Positions 13,901 through 23,597 of a stretch of DNA of 64,000 nucleotides are shown here, piece by piece (position 1 is the first letter of the stretch; every line of letters starts with the position of its first letter). The notes beneath the pieces were generated by a model. That model did not search any database. It was not told the DNA's origin and saw nothing but the letters and a program-made list of their open reading frames with translations. This DNA is from Galeopsis tetrahit (lineage: Eukaryota > Streptophyta > Magnoliopsida > Lamiales > Lamiaceae). Made by a program: the position numbers and the translations under genes. The DNA lies in contig OY776129.1 in assembly GCA_963675135.1 (NCBI GenBank), forward strand, positions 69,657,348 to 69,721,347, written 5' to 3'.

Positions 13901-16900
13901 ACCTTTATGCGGCCATCCTGAAGCCTAGTAGCACTCAATGCATCATCGAGCTGCAGAAGTTTTCTTATTAACAATTTGCAAGTTACTCCTCAAGCATATA
14001 ATACAGACATGGATCAAATGAGCAAATTGATCTACAATACAAGTATACAACTAACCAACTAATTAAGCTTTGCCCCACAATGGGATCCACTGCATGGATC
14101 ATATCTTGCCAGCATCTATGGTCTACACTCTACACACATATTCTTATTTGCATTGACGTATAACATGCCATTTATAACAGTCATTTTCCTTGGAATAATG
14201 TATATTTTACCCCCTTACAATTTTTTTGGCTTTTGCACACACTTGATTTTCTAGGTTTTGCCTGCCATACTTTATTATATGTTAACTTCTGCCCCTTGAC
14301 CTTGTTTTCTACTATTTGCCCTTGCAACTTTATGGAGTATCAGTTTTTGCTCCTTTAATTAACAAATCAAGGGCTAGAATTATAGGGGGTAAAAGCCAGG
14401 AATATTAACATACACGGGACAAAAGAATCGAAAACAAAGTATATGGAACAAAAGTTAACAAAATATAGACGCGCGGGGAGCAAAACATAGAATATAATGC
14501 ACAAGGACAAAAAAACAAAAACAACTTTTTAGATGTATTTACATCAACCTCAGCAGTATATACAACTAAAAGTACCTCATCAGCTTCATCAACATCAATG
14601 GCATAAACCTTCAGGTGAGTCAGATCCTTTCTGTCAACCTGAAAGCAAAGGCAAGCCAATTATCTAATTACAATCAGTACAAGACCTTGCAAATCCTTTT
14701 CCTATGCTTCTATCCTGCAGTTAGAGAAGATTTCAGATACTTGTTCCCAATTCTATATACTTAGCCAGCGCCATCAAAGATCTGGGCAAGCCATATACGG
14801 CAACTGCACTAAATTGAAATAATCCACTGATATGAAGAATCCAGTCAAACATAACGTTTCTTGAAGCAGAGCATTGAGTAAAATCATGGTACAATTAACA
14901 CAATTAACTTGCTAACATGCTTATGTACAATAGCTCATTAGAGCTATATATGAGCATGCTTGCTGAAATAAGCTTTATGAGGATCTCAAACTGTCAAACA
15001 AGGTCCACCAAAGCAACAAACCTCAAATCAAAAACATACATCGACCAAGGTCCAACGAATGCAGACATTAGATGGTAAGCATCTCATGTTTTCTGAACAC
15101 ATCAAACGATTCTTGTTTGGGACGTGGAACATGGTATTGGACTTCGAAAAATTGGCTTTTTATACATAAGCTTTCCATCATTTGCTGTGGATTTACAAAT
15201 TTTATTTCCAAGGAGCATTCTATTATGGTTAAAGCTAGTTAAGATAAACAAGCATACCTCATCCAAGTCAGGTGATTCAGACAGGAGAGTTTCAGCAGCT
15301 GCGAGAATGTCTTCAGCGTAATCAGTTCGGATATTCAACTTCAATAAATCAAGATTTCCATGCACTGGGAAATAACCAATATCAATAAGGAGATCTGCTG
15401 CTGCTGCTGCTGTTTTAGCCCGTCCCATGGCCTTCAAAATCTGACAGAAGTAAGCAAAATTCAGGTTTCCTGCTTCTGTTATTGTAATGCCCCGAAATTC
15501 TAAATATTTAAATTAGTAGATATTAAATATTTTAGGGTATTTGTTTTGGGTTTTAAGAAACCGGATTTGGAATTTTGAAATCTAACACCAGTTCTACTTT
15601 GAGATTTTAGAATCCGGTTTTCAAAATCCAACCCTATGAATACCTATAAACCCTACAAATTATCAACTCTATAAATACCTATAAACCCTATACAAATACC
15701 AACAAATCCTATAACATAAAGTTAAATCCCAAACCAAACACATATCGTTACAAGTCATTAGGATTCTGAAATCTACTAGATTTTGAAATCCAGAATCCCA
15801 AATCAAGCATACAAATTTAATTGTAACATGTTTACATAATTACTGGCAACCATTTAATTTATTAACTAATATTTAGGCACTGTAGAGATAAAAGTAAGAA
15901 TAAAACCTACCTTAATAATTGGAGTAGATAAAATCAACCACTGGAAAACAGTAGCTTCTATTCCTCGATCTTCTGGTTGCCTTTTTCTACTGTGAGTTTT
16001 GTGAAAGGTGAATAATTAGGTTCCTATATTTGTAGATGATAATAAGAGATTATTATTATTAGGGTTTTGGGAGTTTAGGATTTAGGAGATCTAAAAGAGT
16101 TGAATTCTAATTGACATAGATTCCAATTTGGAGAGTTACTTCATTCATATCGGGTTACAGATCAAAACTATAAATAAATAATCTAATAATAGATTATTTT
16201 TTCTTTTACGGGTTCGTCCTCGAAATTCAATTTAACTCGTATTCATTCAATTTAAAAGTAATAGGAATTTAATATACCTAACGTCTAATAAGTACGAACC
16301 ATACATTAAGTGTGTCGAAATATGATAATGAAATTTAATATGAATAGATTCATTAATATATGCCTAAATATTCATCTATGTTTGAATTCAAATCTAAAAC
16401 CTATATTAGTTTCCTCGAATTGCATAATGAAACTTTTATGTAAAAAGGGAAAAACTTTTGTGCACCAGTTGCACCATGCAAAAAAGCGGAATGAAGAGTA
16501 TTAATTGCATATAAAGAAAAGTATTAGTTCATATAAATAAAAGTACTTGTTTGTAAGTTGAATAATATTACTCCGTAGTATTTATCAGTATACAAACTAC
16601 TTCCGTTAAAAAGCAAAAAAAAAAAAATGTGGTTGAAAATTTATGGGTAAAAATTGCACAAGTTGCACCGTACCCTTCTGTAAATAAGATACCTCGATAA
16701 AATTGGTGTAGTGTAACATATGGATGCAGTAGCAAGTAACAATAAATTCCCTTGCCTTAGATCAGTTATACAAAATAAACCAAAATAAGAACTCAAAATT
16801 AAATTTTAATTAAAGGAATTCACTTTTTCACTCGAATATACATATATTTATATAATCAAACTGCGCATATTTATATTTCTATATTTTAATTAAAAAAAAA

Positions 16901-19790
16901 AGGGCATGCACACAATCACATACCCTCCCTGATAATGATACCACTTTGTCACGTCCCAAATTTCTAAATAATTAAAGTAGTAATTATTAAGTGTAATGAA
17001 TTTACTGTAATTTATAAACATGTTTACATAATAACTATGCACAATTCAATTTATAATCCAAAACGAGGCACTATATTCCTCAATCTCCTAGTTGCCAGGG
17101 TCTCTACCGTGAGTTTTAGTTTTGTGAAGAGGTGAATAATTACGTTCCTCTATTCATAGACGGTTATCAGGATTTAAGGAGTTTAGGTCTTTAGGATTTA
17201 GGAGACATAGAAGAGTTGAATTCTAAAATTTGCATTGATATGCAATTCATAATTGGACTTCTAATGAAGTTGTTTAAGGCATAATATAGAATTTTCCCTA
17301 GGTAATAGTAATAATAAAAAAAACCTGCTTCATTTCACTCTCAATCCAGATTTAAAGTAAATAAAATAAAACGAAGAACGATAAGAAGGTTAAGAAAGTT
17401 ACCATGCCAGCAGTTCTCTTTTCATCTTCATTTAAAAAATTATCAATTGCATAAGCTTGGAGAGATTCAATTTTCGTCCGATTCTTCTCTTCAGAGCTCC
17501 AAATAGACTTTGGAGGCTTCGCATGCAGAGGCATATCCCTGGCAGATTTTAGTAAAGCAACAAACTCTTCAAGTTCCCTCTCCGCAGCCTCTTTGGCATG
17601 CTTTCTTCGTGTAAGTTCTTCAACCTAGAATGTAAAGGTTATTAATATCTCAGCTTTCTTCACAGTCAATACCTGTAATAGAATCACGATGTGGCAGTGT
17701 GGCACATAGACATCCGAAATCATCACCCTAGAGTAACTAAAAGAACAAATGGAAGAGAATGAAGAATCATACATGTAACCATTTATACCCACATACACCA
17801 AAATAAGATTTAGTTCATCAGCGAAAAGCGTCAACAAAAAAATCTGTAAAGCACCTGAACAGCAGATCTGGGTCCATAAACAGAATATGAGCCTTTTGTC
17901 TCTAGAGTGGTGAAGTATATATCATCCTTTGAAAGCAACAGATGAGCAGAATAGCTCTCAAGAGGTTCGGCACTACCAAAAATCATCTGTTAGAATGAAC
18001 TTGTGTTATTAGAGGTCATCCAGATGTAAAAATGATAATGCAAAAGGTATACCTCCGCAAGTTCCTCCACTGTCGTTGACTTATTCTTTTCGACAAGCTC
18101 AATCCATGCAAACTCGAGTAATGCAGGGTCCTGAAAGTGAAAAGCAATCTTATCTTTGTAGCTCATAGATTTGAAGTGAACTTCCATTCAACTCAAAAGT
18201 CCACGAATAACAGACCAAATTATCTTGAGCTTTCAGAAGAAAGTTTGATATCTCTGTGTGATCAAAATCTTTGATACCAGGAACAATAAAAGTAACTTGT
18301 TGTGGCTTAACAGATGTTGTGACACCATTCTGCAAAATAAAGAGCAAACTCAGGGCAATTGATAGACCAGGTCCTTAATGTGCTTGATAAGTAAACAAAA
18401 GACGAACATGAAAAACCTAGCAGCCTATCCCACATGGCTGCATTAATTCTTTCAACAAAACCTGATCAAAAACCATCCAATTCTTCTTGCCATCTGGTTT
18501 CTGCACAACTGCTAGCAATACCCTCTCTGAATCTTTCCTATATTCCAGCAACAACCCTCTCTGCAGTGCCTGCTTCCCTGACTTATTTTCAAGGAGCTCT
18601 TCACTACTTCTCAATTCCAATCTGAAATAGTACTGACATATGTAATCATGATAGCTGAATATTGCAATGTTGATGTAATCAGTAAATATTGCAATGACAT
18701 TCCACAAATAGTTAACTCAACACTCGTTTCATCGGGATTTTCTGCCTCGTGAAACATTACCTTCATTCAGGCTAAGTCCATTGACATCATTTCCAAACAT
18801 AGCTTTGCAGTTCTATTATGTTGGTGATTTGTAATAATATTACACTCTTGTCGACAATTGTTTGATCAACAGGTAACAAATTAGTTTAGGACAGATTATT
18901 CATGAGTTTGCAATCACATTTTCTGGTTTTTGTACATAAGCGTGAACACGTTTAAGACAATATCTTGAAGATCTTGGTGGAACTTATCTTCTACAGCCTG
19001 GCCTCACAATTTGTTTGACATTTTGATTTTTGATCTTCAATATAAACTGCTAAAGAAAGTCACTACCTATTACTACAATTTCTTTAGTCAATTCCACGAT
19101 GATCGCTGACATAACTTGCCAACCTAATTACCACGCAAATTGATTGTGATTTTCCATGATGTATGATATGAAATTGGTTTCCCCCAAAGAAAAGGACATG
19201 AATTTGCTTATAGGAATGAAGGAATCCTGATAAGCTATCATAAAAGGTTTTATCCCATCATAAAGCAGCAGAAAATCGTTATACAAGTTACTTGACTGTG
19301 TTCGCAGCTGCTCAAACTTAAAATATGTATTTTGGTGTAACCTTCGACTCAAATGATTTTACCAAAAAAATCCATAAAATTCTAGATATTTTAGCATGTT
19401 TATTCCCTTCTAATTTCTCAACACCAGGCACTATTTCAATGTTATGGATATATCAACCGAAATTGAGGTCAGAAATGAATAAACGTGTATGTAAGCATTT
19501 TCATACTTGTTTGAGGCGGCACGAACTCTACGTCGGTGGCGCAGCGAGTCGAGCTCTTCCACCACCATATCTACCAGACTCTGCGCTGAGTGCCTCCGAA
19601 TCGTGACTCTTCCATAGCCAAAAGCTATGAGTCGATTATGAAGTCGCCGGGAAATTGAGAAGCGAATGGAAGAGTGGGAGTGAACACACGAGCTGTTCTG
19701 GTGGTGTAGGCAGCATCTGACGGAGGTGAGAGGCGGCGACACCGCGCAGCAGCGGAGGACTGCGCTGCCGTTCATAAAGCGAAGCGCCAT
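10943..19790 (-). CDS. RNR1: Organellar 3'-5' exoribonuclease, RNase II/RNR1 type
   Basis: Fourteen exons on the minus strand: 19790-19507, 18621-18462, 18329-18216, 18130-18053, 17986-17855, 17624-17403, 15440-15258, 14638-14576, 13950-13844, 13765-13616, 13290-13131, 12210-11815, 11646-11422 and 11068-10943. All junctions keep phase and sum to 2,400 nt (799 aa), close to the length I recall for the Arabidopsis protein. The Ser/Arg/Cys-rich N-terminus looks like a plastid/mitochondrial transit peptide. The RNB catalytic site AIDVDEADELDDALS spans exons 8-9, with metal ligands near D406, D414 and D415. The signature TSPIRRYMDL closes exon 12, and a degenerate S1-like C-terminus follows. The family matures chloroplast rRNA and mRNA 3' ends. 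The exon 3 donor is GTCTGT, weak but GT. Long introns carry repeats. Confidence 0.95.
12352..12605. mobile_element. Inverted-repeat (MITE-like) insertion in RNR1 intron
   Basis: This segment lies inside the intron between exons 11 and 12. Its left arm has gggagtagcaactgtagaac. The right arm, read as reverse complement, has gggtagcaattgtaggac, followed by matching atgttt. The arms are about 35 bp and imperfect. I could not define a clear target duplication, so the family and exact ends are uncertain. Confidence 0.55.
14205..14525. repeat. Long degenerate inverted repeat (foldback) in RNR1 intron 8
   Basis: The left half (about 14,205-14,330) and the reverse complement of the right half (about 14,400-14,525) share the same order of words: a T-rich start, ttttgcNtg-like, gttaactt and ttgttttc blocks. 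Divergence is substantial. It lies wholly inside the intron between exons 8 and 9 of RNR1 and looks like an old foldback transposon. No target duplication was identified. Confidence 0.45.
15483..17285 (-). mobile_element. Degenerate small LTR retroelement in RNR1 intron 6
   Basis: Two diverged direct repeats (about 15,483-16,150 and 16,950-17,285) share starts TGTAATGCCCC / TGTCACGTCCC, the block aacatgtttacataat, the block gtgaataatta and a ttaggatttaggaga block. Just left of the right copy is atgataccactt. Read on the minus strand this gives TGGTATCAT, a primer-binding site for initiator tRNA-Met as seen in LTR retrotransposons. The 0.8-kb interior has no coding potential. I infer an old non-autonomous (TRIM-like) element on the minus strand. 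Outer ends and target duplication are not resolved. Confidence 0.5.
15535..15814. mobile_element. Tourist-like MITE nested in the intronic retroelement
   Basis: Starts TTA|GGGTATTTGTTTTGGG and ends with the complement of TGTATGCTTGATTTGGG before ttTAA. It carries the same internal motif (gattttgaaatcc-like) as the clear Tourist MITE at 25,754-25,956. It interrupts the left repeat copy of the intronic retroelement; the right copy (around 17,000) lacks it and so shows the empty site. The ends are degenerate. Confidence 0.6.
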
Positions 19791-20001
19791 ATCCTCTAGC
19801 TTTGGAAAACTGAATATTTCATGGATTGAGCGAGTAAACGAGAATCGCTGAATTATTCACACGATAGTACTGCTGAGCAACAGATATGCTTTTGAACGTT
19901 ATGTTGCAATTGGGCCGTGAGAATATTGAATTGGGCCACAAGCCTTCCCTAATGGCCCAATATTGTGTGAATATAAAATAGAATTTTCAATTTTCGTATT
20001 A
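19791..20001 (-). promoter_or_regulatory. RNR1 leader and proximal promoter with site II motifs
   Basis: Only about 210 bp separate the RNR1 start codon from a Mutator-like insertion at 20,002. Three TGGGCC/GGCCCA motifs (19,911-19,916, 19,932-19,937 and 19,954-19,959) cluster 120-170 bp upstream of the ATG. Such site II-type elements are common in plant promoters of genes for organelle and ribosomal proteins and bind TCP factors. Their role here is inferred. Confidence 0.55.
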
Positions 20002-21244
20002 GGGTTGGGGTATATACCCCTCCTGCTTTGTTTAATACACTCCCCCTTCATTTTTATTAATTAAATATTCATGTAAAATACCAATTTTATCCTTCTATTA
20101 AAATATATTAAATATATTAAGATAGATACACTCCCACTTCAATTTAAAAACAACTCTAACCCAAAACCTAGAATTCCACCTCCGCCGCCACCACCACAAA
20201 ACAACACAACCACAAAAACAAAAGCTTGATTGTTCTTATGACAGTGAGTAACCAAAACATCAAAACTCCAAGATTATATGGGAAATATTCTTCATTCAAG
20301 AAACAAAGAAACATGAGCGTATATTGGATAAAAGAAAATGAATTAGCTATATTTATATGTTAAGGAGCAGAGACCACAAATGTTATGTCAAATAAAACAG
20401 CAAAATCAAGCGTATCAATTCGTGACCAAACACCTCTCCGTCAACACTGGTTCGTCGACCAAACGCCTCTCCGTCGACACTGGTTCGTCGACCAAACGCC
20501 TCTCCGTCGACACTGGTTCGTCGACCAAAAATTAAAAAATTAAAAATTAAAAGTTTCGACAATAAAGGATTGACCATAAATACTCTGATCGACCCTTTAT
20601 TATCGATGAAAGTATTTTTGATCAACACTTTTTTTGTCGAAATAAAAAAAAAAAAAAAAAAACCTGATGGAAGCGGAAGCGGCGGCCGAAGTGGGAGGAA
20701 GACGGCAGAGCGTGGCTGGCTGGGGGAGGAAGAGCCGTCGGCGTCGCTCGACAAAGGAGGCGGCGCCGCCTGTTGCAGAGAGGGAAAAAAAGAAGAAAAT
20801 GGGAGCGCCGTTATAGCTGGGGGAGGAGGAGCAGCGACGCCTTGGGAGGGAGGGGGCGGCGACGGGGGAGGAGGAGGAGGTAGAAAAAAAAACTGGGCGA
20901 CGGGCGGTGGACAGGTGGGGGCGGCGAGCGACGGGCAGTGGGTACGTGGGAGCGGCGAGCGACGAGAGGCGGTGGGCAGGTGACTGGGGCGGCTAGCGGC
21001 GGTGGCTGCAGCTGTTGTGAATGTTGGAGAAAGAAAAAAAAAATTGAGAGGAAGAAAGAAGATTCTTGGAGAAGATGAAGAGAGTTATGTTTTTGGGGGT
21101 GTGTATCTATAAGGTAGAATTTTAATTGAAAAGGGTATATAAGGTAATTTAGGGGGAGTGCATCTATCTTAAAAGTGTTTTGAGGGGAGTGTGTGTATCG
21201 GGGGCGTGTATTAAACAAAGCTGGAGGGGTATATACCCCAACCC
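20002..21244. mobile_element. Non-autonomous Mutator-like element (copy 1)
   Basis: 1,243 bp. Terminal inverted repeats of about 40 bp start GGGTTGGGGTATATACCCC at the left and end with its complement at the right. A perfect 9-bp target duplication TTCGTATTA flanks it (19,993-20,001 and 21,245-21,253), the hallmark of Mutator-like elements. Inside, from left: AT-rich subterminal sequence, a 33-bp GTCGAC array (20,419-20,527), a degenerate hairpin (about 20,550-20,636), then a G-rich block (20,680-21,010). No transposase is visible, so mobility would need a partner in trans. It sits about 210 bp upstream of RNR1. Confidence 0.9.
20419..20527. repeat. 33-bp tandem array with GTCGAC sites
   Basis: Three units plus a partial one; the two central units (20,451-20,483 and 20,484-20,516) are identical. 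Each contains GTCGACACTGG and TTCGTCGACC, so the SalI-type palindrome GTCGAC recurs. The same core appears in the array at 23,262-23,466 and in the hairpins at 22,331-22,605. Because 33 is a multiple of three the array is open in several frames; I do not take that as coding. Confidence 0.9.
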
Positions 21245-21253
21245 TTCGTATTA

Positions 21254-21595
21254 TTTAATATCAACATTTTTCTATAGTCTTCAAATACTTCCTAGTCCCA
21301 TTACATATTTACATTACAGATGTCCCACAATATTTTTTATATTCTTAAAAATGAAAAATCATTTATAAACTCAACCTTTTATATATATATAAATAAATAA
21401 ATAAATAAGTCAACTCATTTATTTACTTTATACATAGATTTATAAAATTACACTTTAAAACTCTACTCATTATTACACTTTTTTAATAAGTGTATCCACA
21501 ATATTCAGTTTCTCCCCATCTATAATCTAAAAATATAACGAGGTTGTTGTATGGGTTATTTAATGGGCTTTCTGAATGTGAAATTCTCAAACACA
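21254..21595. other. AT-rich spacer between two Mutator-like elements
   Basis: No gene or repeat family recognised. It contains a short ataaataaataaataa microsatellite near 21,390-21,406. It ends in the 9-bp target duplication of the next element (21,596-21,604). Confidence 0.6.
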
Positions 21596-21811
21596 AACAA
21601 ACATGGGTTGAAAGGGTCTGACTATTAACACCTCCATTTCGGTTTAGAACACTCCCCCCGATTGATGCACCCCCCTGAAATTTGAAAAAATAGATGCTCC
21701 CCCTAAAATTGTCTTAATTACCTTTTTCTCATTTTTATCTATATAATACCATTTTACTTAACACACCCTCCCTCAAACCCCTAATTCTCTCCCTCATTTG
21801 TTCTTGCCGCT

Positions 21812-21904
21812 GCCCACCGCCCCTTGTCGCCGCCCCCTCGCCGCCCACCGCCCCTTGTCGCCGCCCCCTCGCCGCCCATCGCCCCTTGTCGCCGCCCCCT
21901 TCCT
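21812..21904. repeat. 31-bp GC-rich triplication
   Basis: Three consecutive units start at 21,812, 21,843 and 21,874, each reading gcccaccgccccttgtcgcc or nearly so. It lies in the C-rich block of Mutator-like copy 2 and creates long Pro/Arg-rich frames in all registers, which I regard as artefacts of composition. Confidence 0.85.
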
Positions 21905-22330
21905 CCCCGTCTCTTCACGGACGGCCGCCTCCTTCTCCCTCAGCCGCGCGCCGCCTCCTTCTCCCTCAGCCGGGGCGGCTTTTCCCCTCCCTCCCTTCGG
22001 CCGCGACGGCATCCGCTCCCCCTCCCTCCCTTCGGTCGCGACGGCATCCGCTCCCCCTCCCTCAGCCGCGGCCGCGACGGCCTTCCCCACACTCCCCTCG
22101 GCCGCGGCGGCATCCCCTCCCCCTCTCTCTGTTTTTCTGCAATTTATTTTGTGTTCAAACCATCGTGCTCCCGATCGAAGATGCCGCCCCGCCTCCTGGT
22201 CGAAGATGCCGGCCACCCCCACCCCAGGTAAGTGTATTGCCGCCGCCGCCTCAATTTTGAAGTTTTAGGTTTTAGGGTTTTCTGCAATTTGCACCAAAAC
22301 CCTTTTTTAAATTTTTTTTTTTTAAATTTT

Positions 22331-22412
22331 CGACTACTTAATGTCGACCATGTAACCTCTCGTCGACGACATGTTGTCGACGAGAGGTTACATGGTCGAC
22401 ATCACGTAGTTG
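22331..22412. repeat. Hairpin 1: 37-bp arms, 8-nt loop, GTCGAC-rich
   Basis: Arms 22,331-22,367 and 22,376-22,412 around loop gacatgtt. The inner 27 bp of the arms pair perfectly, and each arm has two GTCGAC sites. T/A tracts flank it. Transcripts through it would form a long stable stem. Confidence 0.9.
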
Positions 22413-22439
22413 AAAACTTTAAGTTTTTTTTTTTTAAAG

Positions 22440-22525
22440 TTCGACCTTCTTAGGTCGACCATATTCACTCTCGTCGACAACGGGGTGTCGACGAGAGTTT
22501 ATATGGTCGACCTAAGAAGATCGAA
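22440..22525. repeat. Hairpin 2: 39-bp arms, 8-nt loop, GTCGAC-rich
   Basis: Arms 22,440-22,478 and 22,487-22,525 around loop aacggggt. Pairing is near perfect (two or three mismatches), with two GTCGAC sites per arm. Spacing between the sites equals that in hairpin 1, so the hairpins look like versions of one module. Confidence 0.9.
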
Positions 22526-22550
22526 TTTGTAAAGTTTTTTTTTTTTTTGT

Positions 22551-22605
22551 TTTCGATAAACCAGTGTCGACCATAGTGAATATGGTCGACACTGGTTTGT
22601 CGAAA
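22551..22605. repeat. Hairpin 3: 25-bp arms, 5-nt loop
   Basis: Arms 22,551-22,575 and 22,581-22,605 around gtgaa. Each arm has one GTCGAC and the core CCAGTGTCGACCATA or its complement. That core is shared with the 33-bp arrays of the neighbouring elements (GTCGACACTGGTTTGT). Confidence 0.9.
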
Positions 22606-23261
22606 TTTTAAAAAAAGAATTGAAATTTTTTAAGTTCTTGAATATTTTTTTTTTGTTTGGGGGAGAAGTTTTGTTGTGTTGTTGTTCGTTGGTTGTTTTT
22701 TTGTTGTTTGGTGGTGGCAGCGGCGGCGGGCGGAGGTTGTGGTGGCGGCAACTGGCGGCGGCTGACAGAGGTGGTGGTAGTCGAATAAAACTTAGGTTTA
22801 GGATTTAAAGGTAAAGGAGGGTGCTATTAGTAATAGGGGTGCATTTAGTAGTGTAATATAACTTAAAGGGTATTTTTAATTTTTTACATCATTATTTTAT
22901 TATTAAACTCAGAGGGGGAGTGTTCTAAACTGAAATGGAGGTGTAAATAGTCACACCCAACAAACATATCAATATTTAATACTAGACTTTAGGCCCTGGC
23001 TATATACCCCTCCAGCTTTGTTAAATCTACTCCCCCATTACTCCCCCATTACATTTATTAATTAAATATATATGTAAAATACCAAATTTGTCCTTTTAAT
23101 AAAATATCTTATAATAGATACACTCCCCTAAAATTAACCCTAACCCTAATTGAAGATGCAGTCGCCGCCGACCAAAACTCCGGCAGCCGTCGCCGACCAA
23201 ACTCCGGCAGCCACCGCAACATCCTAAATAAATTAAAAAATTCGAAAAAAAAATTAGAAAT

Positions 23262-23466
23262 TTTCGACACTTGTTTGTTGGCGAAAGACATTCTTGTCGA
23301 CACTTGTTTGTTGACAAAAGACTCTCTTGTCGACACTGGTTTGTTGACGAAAGACATTCTTGTCGACACTTGTTTGTTGACGAAAGACACTCTTGTCGAC
23401 ACTAGTTTGTTGATGAAAGACACTCTTGTCGACACTGGTTTGTTGACGAAAGACACTCTTGTCGAC
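23262..23466. repeat. 33-bp tandem array with six GTCGAC sites
   Basis: GTCGAC recurs at 23,296, 23,329, 23,362, 23,395, 23,428 and 23,461, exactly every 33 bp, with GACACTNGTTTGTTGACGAA between. It is the same module as in Mutator-like copy 1. Both strands stay open through it only because the period is a multiple of three. Confidence 0.95.
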
Positions 23467-23509
23467 GTCATTTTATCGAAAAAGGTTTTTTTTTAAAAAA
23501 AATCAAAAG

Positions 23510-23597
23510 TTTCAATAACTATTGATCGAAAATATACATTATCGTCCACAAATAATTGCCAACGATAATGTATATTTTAGACCAATAGTTGTCGAAA
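23510..23597. repeat. Imperfect hairpin in Mutator-like copy 3
   Basis: Arms about 23,510-23,545 and 23,562-23,597, with the strongest pairing in aaaatatacattatcgt and its complement. It sits directly after the 33-bp array and before the G-rich block, the same relative place as in copies 1 and 2. Confidence 0.8.

Larger units (their letters stand above)
21605..22958. mobile_element. Non-autonomous Mutator-like element (copy 2)
   Basis: 1,354 bp with 9-bp target duplications AACAAACAT at 21,596-21,604 and 22,959-22,967. The inner terminal repeats GACTATTAACACCTCC and its complement (AGTCACACCC end) run about 45 bp. The extreme left end carries about 9 extra bases (GGGTTGAAA). The interior has a C-rich block (21,800-22,130) holding a 31-bp triplication at 21,812-21,904, then a segment ending CCCCAG|GTAAGT at 22,227/22,228 that looks like an exon-intron donor. 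Three GTCGAC hairpins between T/A tracts follow (22,331-22,605). This layout resembles a Pack-MULE carrying a gene 5' end, but I cannot identify the source gene. Confidence 0.9.

Noticed and set aside
20570..21218. 135-137 codon frames in Mutator-like copy 1
   Set aside because: G-rich low-complexity frames on both strands, no start context and no domain.
21794..22268. Overlapping 124-156 codon Pro/Arg- or Gly/Ala-rich frames on both strands
   Set aside because: All lie in the GC-rich tandem block of Mutator-like copy 2; stop codons are rare there because of composition. No family is recognisable.
22331..22605. CRISPR-like or microRNA gene interpretation of the hairpins
   Set aside because: CRISPR does not apply to a plant nuclear genome. 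Related hairpins recur within transposons, so a dedicated microRNA gene is less likely than a transposon feature.
23109..23496. Frames with 11-residue repeats (STRVSFVNK type)
   Set aside because: Result of the 33-bp array, open on both strands because the period is a multiple of three.
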